Below are positions 34,950-43,493 of a stretch of 64,000 nucleotides of DNA, piece after piece. The notes under the pieces were generated by a model. The model worked only from the letters and a program-made list of their open reading frames with translations. It made no database searches and was not told the origin of the DNA. The stretch is from Streptomyces sp. HD. Its GTDB lineage: Bacteria; Actinomycetota; Actinomycetes; Streptomycetales; Streptomycetaceae. Within the stretch, counting starts at the first letter, position 1. Each line of letters starts with the position of its first letter. A program made the translations under genes and the position numbers. The DNA lies in NCBI RefSeq assembly GCF_028369295.1, contig NZ_JAQMYP010000017.1, positions 62,001 through 126,000 of the forward strand, in the 5' to 3' direction.

Positions 34950-36569
34950 CTACGAGCTGGGCGACTCGGTAGGCGTTGGTGAGACCCCGCCCGTCGGGGT
35001 CTCCGTCTCACAGGTCACCGAGAACGGCACCGAGTTCGACTTCGTCTCCACCGGGTCGCGCACCTCGACACTGATCTCGCTCTCGAAGGTCCCACTCTCG
35101 TCGTACGTCGTCAGGAACACCCGGTCCTGCCTGGTGCGATCCCCGCCCTCCGGGAACGACAGGGTCTTCCAGCCCTGGTCCATGACGTCGCCGTCCTTCG
35201 ACACCCAGCGATAGCTGACCTGCGCAGGCAGCCGCCCCACCGTGAACGTCGCCGTGAAGGCGGGCGCCTGGCCGCTCGACGGCGGACAGGCGCCGGAGTA
35301 CTCGGTGTTGGCCCCCGCCAGCGACACCCGCACGGACTGCGGCGCCGGAGCGGTCGTACGACTCTCGCTCTTGCTCGGTGTCGGGCTGTCGGCCCCGCCC
35401 GCGGCGTTCTCGTCCTCGGTCTTGGTCGGCGAAGTCCCGTCGCTCACCTGGCTGTTGGTGCTCTCACCGCCCGCGCCGCGGTCCCCGTCGTCCCCACGGT
35501 TGAGGAGGGCGTACGTCAGCCCTGCCACGGCCAGCGCCAGGACGGCGATGCCGGCGATCAGGGTGACGGCGGCGCGCCGGTTGCGGTCGGGGCGGACCGG
35601 AGTCGTGGTGGAGGCGGGGGTGACGGGCCGGGTCGGCGTGGGCGCCGGGACCGGGGCCGTCGGGGCGGTCCGCTCCGGCGCCGGGAACGCCGCCATCGTC
35701 GGGGTGTACGGGGTCGCCTGCACGGTGTCCGCGCGCGGCGTGCCACCCGCGCCGACGATCCGCAGGTCCTGCTCGGCCCGCTCGGCCGACAGTCGCTCGG
35801 CCGGGTCCTTGCGCAGCAGCCCCTCGATGACCGGGGTGAGCGGACCGGCCCGGTGCGGCGGCGGCAACTCGTCGTCGACGATCGCGCGCAGGGTGCTCAG
35901 CGGGGTGTTCTGGCGGAAGGGGGAGTTGCCCTCCACGGCCGCGTAGAGGAGCACACCGAGGGACCACAGGTCGGACTCCGGGCCGGGCGTACGGCCCAGC
36001 GCCCGCTCCGGGGCCAGGAACTCCGGGGAACCGATGACCTCGCCGGTCATCGTCAGCGCCGAACTGCCCTCGACCATGGCGATCCCGAAGTCGGTGAGCA
36101 CCACCCGGCCGTCGTTCGACATCAGCACATTGGCCGGCTTCACGTCCCGGTGCAACACCCCGGCGTCGTGCGCGGCCCGCAGCGCCGCCAGCACCTCGGC
36201 ACCGATGTGCCCGGCGCGCTGCGGGCTCAACGGGCCCTCGGCGTCCAGCAGTTCGGCCAGCGAGATACCGCGGACCAGCTCCATCACGATCCAGGGGCGG
36301 CCGTCCTGCGCGGCCACGTCGTACACCGTGACGACATTGCGGTTGGCGACCCGCGCCGCCGCCCACGCCTCCCGCTCCAGCCGGGCGTACATCCGCTCGA
36401 CCTCCGCCGCCGGCAGCCCGGCCGGCGCGCGCACCTCCTTGACGGCCACCTCACGGTGCAGCACCTCGTCACGGGCCCGCCACACGGTGCCCATGCCGCC
36501 CTCGCCGAGCGGGGACAGGAGGCGGTAGCGGCCCGCGATCACACGTTCACTGCCGTGGTCTTCGGACAC
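34950..36569 (-). CDS. Membrane Ser/Thr protein kinase (Hanks type)
   Basis: 539 aa from GTG 36569 (MSEDHGSERVIAGRYRLL). Kinase domain about 14-272: glycine loop LGEGGMGTVW, catalytic Lys in VAVKEV, HRDVKPANVL, DFG in LTDFGIAM, APE-like FLAPERAL. A juxtamembrane Pro/Thr-rich stretch and one membrane helix (about 345-368, AVTLIAGIAVLALAVAGLTYALL) follow. The external part (about 370-539) has an S/T/E-rich linker and a beta-rich domain but no PASTA repeats, so the ligand differs from PknB-type sensors. Convergent with the esterase gene, 15 nt apart. Confidence 0.92.
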   Translation of the reverse strand: MSEDHGSERVIAGRYRLLSPLGEGGMGTVWRARDEVLHREVAVKEVRAPAGLPAAEVERMYARLEREAWAAARVANRNVVTVYDVAAQDGRPWIVMELVRGISLAELLDAEGPLSPQRAGHIGAEVLAALRAAHDAGVLHRDVKPANVLMSNDGRVVLTDFGIAMVEGSSALTMTGEVIGSPEFLAPERALGRTPGPESDLWSLGVLLYAAVEGNSPFRQNTPLSTLRAIVDDELPPPHRAGPLTPVIEGLLRKDPAERLSAERAEQDLRIVGAGGTPRADTVQATPYTPTMAAFPAPERTAPTAPVPAPTPTRPVTPASTTTPVRPDRNRRAAVTLIAGIAVLALAVAGLTYALLNRGDDGDRGAGGESTNSQVSDGTSPTKTEDENAAGGADSPTPSKSESRTTAPAPQSVRVSLAGANTEYSGACPPSSGQAPAFTATFTVGRLPAQVSYRWVSKDGDVMDQGWKTLSFPEGGDRTRQDRVFLTTYDESGTFESEISVEVRDPVETKSNSVPFSVTCETETPTGGVSPTPTESPSS

Positions 36570-36632
36570 GGACGTCCCCCATTCGCATGCGTGCGAAATC
36601 TCCACTCCGTGCTATTTCTTCCCAAAAGTAGC

Positions 36633-38405
36633 TCAGCCGAGTACGGATGCCGCCCCCTGGAACACCAATCCGGCCCCGAGCAGTACGACGAGACACGCGG
36701 ACGCCAGCGGGGCGGTCCTGCGCAGGAAGGTCGTGGCCGGGTGCGTGGTCCAGCGGGGACGCCTGTCCAGCACCCGGGTCACCCCCGAACCCAGCTTGAC
36801 GACCGCGAAGCCCGCCGCCGTGAGGGTCAGGGCCAGCCCGACGCCGTACGCCACGACGAGCAGCAGCCCGAACCACGCCTTGCCGAGCGCCGCCGCGCCG
36901 ACGAGCACGACGACCGCGGAGGGACTGGGCACGAGACCACCGGCGAAGCCGAGGAGGATCGTGCCGCGGAGGGTGGGGGCGGTGGGGTGGCTGTGCTCGA
37001 AGCCGCCGTGGGTGTGGGTGAGCAGGCCGTGTTTGCGGGTGTGGCCGTGGGGGTGGCGGTCGTGATCGTGGTCGTGCTGGTGGCTGTGGCTGTGGCTGTG
37101 GTCGTGGTGTGCGGGTGAGTGGGCCGTTGTGGGTGCGGAGGGTTCCGTCGCGGTGTGGGTGTGGGCGGCGACCAGGACCGGTTGGCGTTCGTGGGTGTGG
37201 TCGGGCTCGTGGGGGTGCTCGTGGGGATGGGGGTGCGGGTGATCGTCGTGATCGTGTCCGTGCGGGGCGTCGTGCTCGTGGTCGTGCGAGTGCCCGTGCC
37301 CGTGCCCGTGCCCGTGCGAGTGGTCGTGCCCGTGCTCGTGTCCGTGCCCCTGCCCGAGGCCGTGCTTGCGCATGTGCCAGGCCCGGCGTACGAGGGTCGC
37401 GCCCGCCGCGATCACCAGGGCGCCGCTGGCGATGCCCAGCCAGGTGATCACCGAGGGTGCCGCCGCCGAGCCGGCCGTGACCAGGAGGCCCAGGGCGACC
37501 ACGCCGAGCGTGTGGGTGACCGTCACCGAGGCGGCCAGCGGCATGACGTCCTTCATGCGCGCCCGGCCGCCGCGCGCCGTCGCGACCGCGGCCATGATGG
37601 TCTTGCCGTGGCCGGGGGCGAGCGCGTGCATCGCGCCGAGGAAGACCGCGATGACCAGGGCGAGCGCGGCGAAGCCGAGGGTGAGGTCCTGGCGCGAGAC
37701 CAGGCTGTCCAGTGCACGCGTCCAGCGGTCGGCGCCGCGCGGCAGCACGGAGGAGGCCGGGGTGTCCTGCTCGGACTCGGCGAGGGCGGGCCCGCCGGGG
37801 CGTACGCGCAGGGACGCGGCCTTGGTGTCGGCGGGGGAGGAGAGCAACTCCTCGGGGTACTTGGTCAGTTCCCCGGAGATCGACTCCTTCGGCACGTCCG
37901 AGGCGGTGAGCGTCATACGGTCGCCCCGCGCGGTGACCTCCCGCCAGCCGGGGCCGGACTGCGCGCCCGCGCCGCGGAAGCCGACGGCGACGGCGTCGGT
38001 GGCGCCCTCGGGGAGCGGCGCCGTCAGCCGGCACTCCACGCGCAGGGTGTCCAGCCCCGCCTGACCGGGCCGCACGCGCGCGTGGCTGCTGTTCAGCGCC
38101 AGATCGACGGTACGGCCGTCCACCGTGACCTCGCTGCCCCGCGCCGCCTTCTCGCAGCGCTGCCGGGCCCACTGCGTCACGCCCGCCTTCTCGATGTCGG
38201 GCTTGGCCTGGGTCGCCGGGATCTCGGCGAGGTCCTCGACATGGTGGACGCGCAGTTCGCCGGGGGCGGCGACGAGGCCGTCGTAGCGGTTGACGGTGAA
38301 GTTGCCGAGGGGGTGCGCGCTCGCGGGCGGGGAGGGGACGAGCGCGAGCGCGCAGGCCGCCGTGAGGACGGCCGCGGTGGAGGCGAACAGCCGACGGAGC
38401 GTCAC
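36633..38405 (-). CDS. NicO/RcnA-type metal transporter with very His-rich loop
   Basis: 590 aa from GTG 38405, GTGA overlap with the TPR gene. Signal peptide about 1-31, an external domain (about 31-230, HPLGNFTVNRYDGL), then about six helices in two blocks. Block 1 contains FLGAMHALAPGHGKTIMAA, the HX(4)D/HGK-type motif of nickel/cobalt transporters. Between the blocks (about 340-480) lies a loop dominated by His-Gly, His-Asp and His-Pro dipeptides. Block 2 has GFAGGLVPSPSAVVVLVGAAALG. Such proteins move Ni or Co out of or into cells; the loop likely binds metal. Direction is not certain. Confidence 0.83.
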   Translation of the reverse strand: MTLRRLFASTAAVLTAACALALVPSPPASAHPLGNFTVNRYDGLVAAPGELRVHHVEDLAEIPATQAKPDIEKAGVTQWARQRCEKAARGSEVTVDGRTVDLALNSSHARVRPGQAGLDTLRVECRLTAPLPEGATDAVAVGFRGAGAQSGPGWREVTARGDRMTLTASDVPKESISGELTKYPEELLSSPADTKAASLRVRPGGPALAESEQDTPASSVLPRGADRWTRALDSLVSRQDLTLGFAALALVIAVFLGAMHALAPGHGKTIMAAVATARGGRARMKDVMPLAASVTVTHTLGVVALGLLVTAGSAAAPSVITWLGIASGALVIAAGATLVRRAWHMRKHGLGQGHGHEHGHDHSHGHGHGHGHSHDHEHDAPHGHDHDDHPHPHPHEHPHEPDHTHERQPVLVAAHTHTATEPSAPTTAHSPAHHDHSHSHSHQHDHDHDRHPHGHTRKHGLLTHTHGGFEHSHPTAPTLRGTILLGFAGGLVPSPSAVVVLVGAAALGKAWFGLLLVVAYGVGLALTLTAAGFAVVKLGSGVTRVLDRRPRWTTHPATTFLRRTAPLASACLVVLLGAGLVFQGAASVLG

Positions 38406-40048
38406 TTGGCCGCCTCCAGGTCCTTCAGCGCGGTACGGGCTTCCCGGGCGCCCAGCGGTGAGAAACCGGGGTTCAGCTTCAGCGCGGCGCGCAGATGCCT
38501 GCGGGAGTCCTCGGCGTGGCCCGTGGCGCGCTCGATGACGCCGCGGTGGTAGAGGAACGCGGCGCTGCGGTAGCCGGTCGCCGTGGCCCTGCGGGCGTAG
38601 GGCAGGGCCTCCTCGTCCTTGCCGTTGACGTGCAGCGCCCAGGCGAGGGCGTCCGCGGTGTGCACGGTCTCGCGGCGCTTGAACTCGGCGCGGGCGGCGC
38701 GCAGGGCGGACGCCTTGTCGCCGTGGTCGGCGGCCGCGAGGGCGGTGTCGAGGTCGGCGTTGACGCCGTTGGCGCGGGCGAGTGCCGTCCAGGCGTCGAC
38801 CAGGGCGTACTGGTCGTCGGCCTTGACCTTGTCGCCGGCCGCCTCGTACAGCTCGCCGAGCTCCACGAGGGGGCCGGGGAGTGGGTAGCGGGAGACGACG
38901 TCGCGCAGACCGTTCAGGGCGCCGGTCCGGTCGCCGCTCGCGGCCTGGGCACGGGCGCGGCCTTCGAGGGCGGGCAGGTAGTTCTCGTCGGCCGCGAGGG
39001 CTCGGGCGTAGTGGGTGAGGGCCGCCTCGTAGTCGCCCTGGTTCCAGGCGAGTTGGCCCAGCTGGGTGGCGACGTAGGCGGTGTCGCCGGGCGCGACGGC
39101 GGAGGAGAGCGCCCGGTTCAGGACCCGCTCGGCCGTGCGGACGTCGCCGCGCAGCTCGTGCACGTAGGCGTACCGGGTGAAGACCGGGATGCCCGGGCGG
39201 CGGTCGTCGGCGGTGTCGGCGGCCTTGGACGCGTCGGCGTAGCGGCCGAGTTCGACCAGGGCGTCGACGCGGGAGCAGAGGGCGCGTTCGTTGTACGGGT
39301 TCACCTTCAGGGCCTGGTCGGCGTACTTCAGGGCGTTCTCGAAGTCGTGCCGGGCGGCGGCCAGGGCGGCGCGGCCGGCGAGGGCCTGGTCGTTCTCGGC
39401 TCGCAGTGCCAGCGACCGCTCGAAGGCCTTGTCGGCCTGGGGGTAGCGGGAGGGGTCGCCCTTGGTGCGGGCCTGTTCGACGTAGGCCAGGCCCAGGGTG
39501 GCCCAGCTGCCGAAGTCCCTCGGCTGGTCGCGGAGGTGGGACTGGAGGGAGGCGATGCCGGAGTCGAGGTCACCGCTCGCGAGGAGGCCCGGTGAGAGTG
39601 CGGCGGATGCCGGGGCGACGCTCTGGCCCGCGTTGTCACGTGCGGCGCCGAGGGCGATGGAGCCGGCGGTGAGGGCCACGGCCAGGAGTGTCACGCAGCC
39701 GGCGAGGTGAAGGGCGCGTCGGCGGCGGGCGGCCGCGGCGGTTCGGCGTACCGCGGCGATGCGCTCGTCGCCGGGTTCCTCGCCCCCGCCGCCCCTACCC
39801 GTCCCGTCCTTCAGGGGCGCTGCCCCTTCGACCCCGGCCTTCCTGGGGGCTGCCGCCCCCGGACCCCCGCTTCGGCCCTGAAGGGGCCTCGTCCTCAAAC
39901 GCCGGACCGGCTGCAAGGCAGCCCGCCTCGCGGCACTCAGCCGACGTACTGCGGCAACACGCTCATCGACCCCCGCGGCAGCGGCATCCGCACCAGTGAC
40001 CTTGCTGTTCTCGTTCTCCGATGCGCTGTCGTTCGTACGCGGGGCCAT
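38402..40048 (-). CDS. TPR-repeat membrane protein
   Basis: 548 aa from ATG 40048 (MAPRTNDSASENENSK) with GAGGAG upstream. Cytoplasmic N-terminus (about 1-105), one membrane helix (about 107-130, LHLAGCVTLLAVALTAGSIAL), then tetratricopeptide repeats to the end (for example FGSWATLGLAYVEQAR, ENALKYADQALKVNPYNERALCSRVDALVELGRYADA, FLYHRGVIERATGHAEDSRRHLRAALKLNPGF). The repeats should lie outside the cytoplasm and hold protein partners. Residues about 45-83 are encoded by a dispersed repeat flanked by a duplicated DER(V/I)AAVRR sequence. Its GTGA overlap with the metal transporter implies joint expression. Confidence 0.85.
   Translation of the reverse strand: MAPRTNDSASENENSKVTGADAAAAGVDERVAAVRRLSAARRAALQPVRRLRTRPLQGRSGGPGAAAPRKAGVEGAAPLKDGTGRGGGGEEPGDERIAAVRRTAAAARRRRALHLAGCVTLLAVALTAGSIALGAARDNAGQSVAPASAALSPGLLASGDLDSGIASLQSHLRDQPRDFGSWATLGLAYVEQARTKGDPSRYPQADKAFERSLALRAENDQALAGRAALAAARHDFENALKYADQALKVNPYNERALCSRVDALVELGRYADASKAADTADDRRPGIPVFTRYAYVHELRGDVRTAERVLNRALSSAVAPGDTAYVATQLGQLAWNQGDYEAALTHYARALAADENYLPALEGRARAQAASGDRTGALNGLRDVVSRYPLPGPLVELGELYEAAGDKVKADDQYALVDAWTALARANGVNADLDTALAAADHGDKASALRAARAEFKRRETVHTADALAWALHVNGKDEEALPYARRATATGYRSAAFLYHRGVIERATGHAEDSRRHLRAALKLNPGFSPLGAREARTALKDLEAAK
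39800..39914. repeat. Dispersed repeat inserted in the TPR gene
   Basis: On the minus strand it reads GTTTGAGGACGAGGCCCCTT, then CAGGGCCGAAGCGGGGGTCC, then GGGGGCGGCAGCCCCCAGG and a GGGGCAGCGCCCCTGAAGG hairpin. I recall these as parts of a very common intergenic repeat of Streptomyces. It is in frame here and codes for an Arg/Gly/Pro-rich stretch of the TPR protein. Confidence 0.7.
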
Positions 40049-40143
40049 GCCCTCTCCTCGATCGGGTTTGCGGGGGCGGTTGTTGTCGTGGGGGGCGCGG
40101 CCCGCGCCGTGGGGGATGAGTACATTGCGGGCCGCGCCAGTCT

Positions 40144-40205
40144 GGGGGGCGTCAGCGCCCCAAGGGGCGCGGGGAACTGCGCGACCGGCCACGACCGACC
40201 CGCAG
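40144..40205. repeat. Dispersed GGGGCGCGGGGAACTGCGCG repeat, copy 1
   Basis: GCGCCCC (40155-40161) and GGGGCGC (40164-40170) form a perfect inverted pair, followed by GGGGAACTGCGCGACCGGCC and CACGACCGACCCGCAG. Copies 2 and 3 are at 45549 and 63764. It lies between the DUF4331 stop and the TPR start. Confidence 0.75.
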
Positions 40206-40243
40206 TCGGTCGACGGCATCTCGCGACTCTCCCCGCGGAGCGC

Positions 40244-41779
40244 CTAGTACGCCCGGTCCCGCATCCGGCGCCACCACATCAGGGCCCCGCCGATCAGCAG
40301 GATGCCCAGGGCGCCGGCGCCCGCGGACCCGGCGATCAGGGCCATGTTGTCCGTGCCGCCGGAGGAACCGGCCGGCTGCAGCGCGTCACCGAGCTGGCTG
40401 CGGACGTCGGTCCCGCCGTCCGTGCCCTTGGCGAGCGGGCCGCGCGAACCCTCGGTCGGCAGGGCGACGTACGGGAAGGCCTTCTCGAAGTCCTTGTCGT
40501 TCTTGTCGACCGCGTCACCGAGGTCGTTCTTGGCGCCGAGGAGTTCACCCTCGACGACCTGGAGCGAGGCGTCGATCACGTCGTCGCTGAGGCGGCGGCC
40601 GTTCGGGAAGCCCTGGTTGTCGCCGTCGAGGACACCGAGGCGCTTGGGTTCCGCGGTCGGCTTGATCGAGGTGTTCAGACGCAGTTCCTCCGCCGGGCGC
40701 ACGTGCGGCGGCTGGTTGAGGCCCTTCACGCCCTTGAGGAAGACGTCGACCAGGTCGTTGCGCGGCTCGTCGGGTGCCGGGATCTTGTAGATCCCCTCGA
40801 TGAGCTTGGGCAGTTCGGGGTTGGTGACGTTCTTCAGGAACTGGGCGTCCTCCCAGGGCGCGGACGCGTTGAACTTGTCCTTGTCCTTGATCGGGTTGAC
40901 GACCTCGTTGACCAGCGGGCTGCCCAGGCGCGAGACCTGCTCGTAGTAGCCCTTGGCGTTCTGCCGCTGGGTCGTCGACCAGATGCCGACGATCGGCTGG
41001 TCCGCCGACTCGGTGATCATGTGGGTCGGGACCTGCAGGGCTATGGAGTTGACGTTGTAGCCCTTGAGCGTGTCGTTGCCGACCTCGGAGAGGTTCCCGC
41101 CGTACAGCAGGTCGAAGACCCGCAGGTCCAGGAAGAACGGGTCGTCGGCCTGGCCGGCGAACGTCGTCGTGCCGCCGTGCAGTTCGTGCACGGCCTGCTC
41201 GCGCAGCTTGGCGTAGTCCGGCATCGACGCCTTGCCGACGTTCGACGGCGCCACCGGAACATCGTTGGCGATCTTCGTCTTCGACACCAGCTTCTGGTTC
41301 TTGAGCTTGATCAGCTCGATGTCGTACGTCTGCGTGATGTTGAGGTCCTTGTCGTCGAGACTCTCGACCGGACCCGTGTTGTACAGGAACGTCTTCTTGT
41401 TCTTCACGTGCGTGTCGAAGGTGAACCGGTACAGCAGCTCGCCCTGCGCGTCACCGTTGTTGTCGATGTGGAGGTCGTACTGCGCGTCCTCGGCGAACGG
41501 GTAGAAGTTCGGTCCGCCGGCCGGTTCCTCGAACGGGATCCAGTTCGCGACGATCGTCGTCGTGTCCGGCTTGTCCGGGCTGACGAACGCGTACACGTCC
41601 GTGTTGTCGTACTGCGGCGTCCCCGAGATCAGTGGGGCCTCCCGGTGGCTGGAGGCGGAGGCCGCCCCCGGTGCCAGCGCGGCGACGCCGGCGGCTGCGA
41701 GCCCCCCGGCGGCCAGCGCACCACATACGAGGGTCGCGAGGCCCTTGCGTCCCGCACCGCTCCTGGAATTAGGTGTCAT
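40244..41779 (-). CDS. DUF4331 secreted, membrane-anchored protein
   Basis: 511 aa from ATG 41779 (MTPNSRSGAGRK). Signal peptide about 1-43 ends ASA, then the DUF4331 domain beginning SSHREAPLISGTPQYDNTDVYAFVSPDKPDTTTIVANW. The C-terminus has one membrane helix (about 478-500) and a basic WWRRMRDR tail, so the domain is held on the outer face of the membrane. Family function is unknown. It is divergent from the SigK-type sigma factor and preceded by a promoter-like match. The TPR and metal transporter genes follow on the same strand. Confidence 0.88.
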   Translation of the reverse strand: MTPNSRSGAGRKGLATLVCGALAAGGLAAAGVAALAPGAASASSHREAPLISGTPQYDNTDVYAFVSPDKPDTTTIVANWIPFEEPAGGPNFYPFAEDAQYDLHIDNNGDAQGELLYRFTFDTHVKNKKTFLYNTGPVESLDDKDLNITQTYDIELIKLKNQKLVSKTKIANDVPVAPSNVGKASMPDYAKLREQAVHELHGGTTTFAGQADDPFFLDLRVFDLLYGGNLSEVGNDTLKGYNVNSIALQVPTHMITESADQPIVGIWSTTQRQNAKGYYEQVSRLGSPLVNEVVNPIKDKDKFNASAPWEDAQFLKNVTNPELPKLIEGIYKIPAPDEPRNDLVDVFLKGVKGLNQPPHVRPAEELRLNTSIKPTAEPKRLGVLDGDNQGFPNGRRLSDDVIDASLQVVEGELLGAKNDLGDAVDKNDKDFEKAFPYVALPTEGSRGPLAKGTDGGTDVRSQLGDALQPAGSSGGTDNMALIAGSAGAGALGILLIGGALMWWRRMRDRAY

Positions 41780-41816
41780 GCCGTCCGTCCTCAGTGCCAA
41801 CTTGCCTGACGAACAC

Positions 41817-41844
41817 GATTCGGAGCGGTCGCCAGGGTGGATTG
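41817..41844 (-). promoter_or_regulatory. SigK-like promoter for the DUF4331 operon
   Basis: On the minus strand: CAATCC (41844-41839), 16-nt spacer, CGAATC (41822-41817). This resembles the CCATCC-N16/17-CGAATC promoter reported for mycobacterial SigK, as I recall it. It ends 38 nt before the ATG. Confidence 0.6.
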
Positions 41845-41930
41845 GTCGAATCTCAAGCGTTCTTACGGCTGAACTGAAAACTTGTTTCATCGGTGGACCA
41901 CCCGCGTTTTCGGCCCGCTGATCCGTAACC

Positions 41931-41958
41931 CCATCCGGAGGTGGGTCGGTTGCGAATG
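41931..41958 (+). promoter_or_regulatory. SigK-like promoter for sigK-rskA
   Basis: CCATCC (41931-41936), 16-nt spacer, CGAATG (41953-41958). Same spacing and near-identical boxes as the leftward promoter at 41817-41844. It implies transcription starting near 41965 and supports the TTG at 42010 as the translation start of the sigma factor. Confidence 0.6.
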
Positions 41959-42009
41959 CCTCGTGGGACTAGACGGCCGCGCTGCGGTCTGGCTGGAGGG
42001 GGAGACGAG

Positions 42010-42552
42010 TTGGAGGCGGACGAGCTGTTGGTGCTCGTGGCTGGCGGAGACCAGAAGGCGTTCGAGGAGCTGTACGGGCTGGTCTCCGGGCCGGTGTACG
42101 GGCTGGTGAGGCGTGTGGTGCGCGACATCGCGCAGTCGGAGGAGGTGACCCAGGAAGTGCTGCTCGAACTGTGGCGGTCGGCCGCGAGGTTCGACCCGGG
42201 CCGGGGCAGCGCCCTGTCCTGGATCCTCACCCTCGCCCACCGCCGTGCCGTCGACCGGGTGCGCAGCGCCCGCGCGGCCGGCGAACGCGAGCAGCGCGAG
42301 GCGCTCCGCGCGAACCACCCCGCCTTCGACCATGTCGCCGAGGAGGTCGAGGCCGGCCTCGAACGCGAGTGGGTACGCCGCTGCCTGGACCGCCTCACCG
42401 CGCTCCAGCGCCAGTCCGTCACCCTCGCCTACTACGACGGCTACACCTACCGTGAAGTGGCCGAGCGGCTCTCCCTGCCGCTGGGCACGGTCAAGACCCG
42501 GATGCGCGACGGACTCACCCAGCTGCGCAAGTGCCTGGGAGGCGTCGCGTGA
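42010..42552 (+). CDS. sigK: ECF RNA polymerase sigma factor, SigK-like
   Basis: 180 aa from TTG 42010 (MEADELLVLVAGGD), with GGAGGGGGAG upstream; TTG 41950 or ATG 41956 would add about 18-20 residues. Region 2 (about 18-90) has FEELYGLVSGPVYGLVRRVVRD and EEVTQEVLLELWRSAARFDPGRGSALSWILTLAHRRAVDRVRS. Region 4 (about 120-178) has LTALQRQSVTLAYYDGYTYREVAERLSLPLGTVKTRMRDGLTQLRKCL. Resembles mycobacterial SigK. Stop overlaps the anti-sigma GTG (GTGA), the usual arrangement for a sigma and its inhibitor. Confidence 0.9.
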   Translation: MEADELLVLVAGGDQKAFEELYGLVSGPVYGLVRRVVRDIAQSEEVTQEVLLELWRSAARFDPGRGSALSWILTLAHRRAVDRVRSARAAGEREQREALRANHPAFDHVAEEVEAGLEREWVRRCLDRLTALQRQSVTLAYYDGYTYREVAERLSLPLGTVKTRMRDGLTQLRKCLGGVA

Positions 42553-43367
42553 GTTTCATGGACCGACTGCTCCGCCGAGCGGACCTGCACTCCCTCGCCG
42601 CGCCCTACGCCCTCGACGCCCTGGAACCCGGCGAGCGGCTGCGCTTCGAGAAGCATCTGCGGGCCTGTGACAGCTGCACCGCCGAGGTGCGCGCCCTGTC
42701 CGAGGACGCCGTCCGCCTCGCCTGGTCCACGGCCGCCCCGGCCCCCGCCGCGATGCGCGACCGGGTCCTGGCCGCCGTACGGACGACCCCGCAGGAGTCC
42801 CTCGGGCGGGAGCCGGCGCACGCGCGTGCCACTCAGCTGCCGCCGCATGTGTGGGGCACCCAGCCGCCGCCGCGCACCCGTGCGCCCAGGACGCGCCTCT
42901 TGCTCGTGCCGTTCGCCACGGCCACGGCCGCCGCGGCCCTCGTCGTCGCCTCCCTCTTCGCCGTCCAGGCCAACCGGACACAGGACGAGCTGGACGCCCA
43001 GCAGGCCCGGGCAAGTGAGATCGCTAACGTTCTCGGGGCGCCGGACGCCCGCGCGACCGCCGACGAGGACGCGGAGGGCCGGACGATCGGAGTGGTCGCC
43101 TCCGCATCGGAGGGGCGTGCCGTCGTCACTCTGAGCGGATACGGCGAGTTGCCGAGCGGCCGGGTGCACCAGCTCTGGCAGATGCGCCCCGACGTGCAAC
43201 CGCGCTCCCTGGGGCTTTTCGACGGCGACACGCCCTTGGTCGCGGCCGGTCTCGACAAATCGGCGACGTCACTGGCTGTGACCGTCGAACCTGACGGAGG
43301 CTCACCACAACCCACCAGCCAGCCCGTTGTCCAACTCGCCCTGAAATCGGTTGGATTCGGAGAGTAA
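42549..43367 (+). CDS. rskA: RskA-type anti-sigma factor
   Basis: 272 aa from GTG 42549 (ATG 42558 is an alternative). N-terminal anti-sigma domain (about 1-75) with the zinc-binding-like HLRACDSCTAEV. A linker, one membrane helix (about 118-142, LLLVPFATATAAAALVVASLFAV) and an external RskA domain (about 150-272) with VVTLSGYGELPSGRVHQLWQM and TPLVAAGLDKSATSLAVTVEPDGGSPQPT. It would hold SigK at the membrane until proteolysis of the external or membrane part. Confidence 0.9.
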   Translation: MSFMDRLLRRADLHSLAAPYALDALEPGERLRFEKHLRACDSCTAEVRALSEDAVRLAWSTAAPAPAAMRDRVLAAVRTTPQESLGREPAHARATQLPPHVWGTQPPPRTRAPRTRLLLVPFATATAAAALVVASLFAVQANRTQDELDAQQARASEIANVLGAPDARATADEDAEGRTIGVVASASEGRAVVTLSGYGELPSGRVHQLWQMRPDVQPRSLGLFDGDTPLVAAGLDKSATSLAVTVEPDGGSPQPTSQPVVQLALKSVGFGE

Positions 43368-43493
43368 TCAGGAACGGGTTGTCAACACCCTTACGGGGAA
43401 GGTGAATCCTGTGACCGCGATACACGAGTGCCTCACCGGGGCGATAGGGTTAACCTGCCCGGGCCGGGTGGACTCGTACGGGTGGGGAGTGAC

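Noticed and set aside
36900..37380. Dense GTG/CAC-type repeat that could pass for a CRISPR-like or tandem array
   Set aside because: There are no regular repeat-spacer units. It is explained by a His/Asp/Gly codon run inside the metal transporter.
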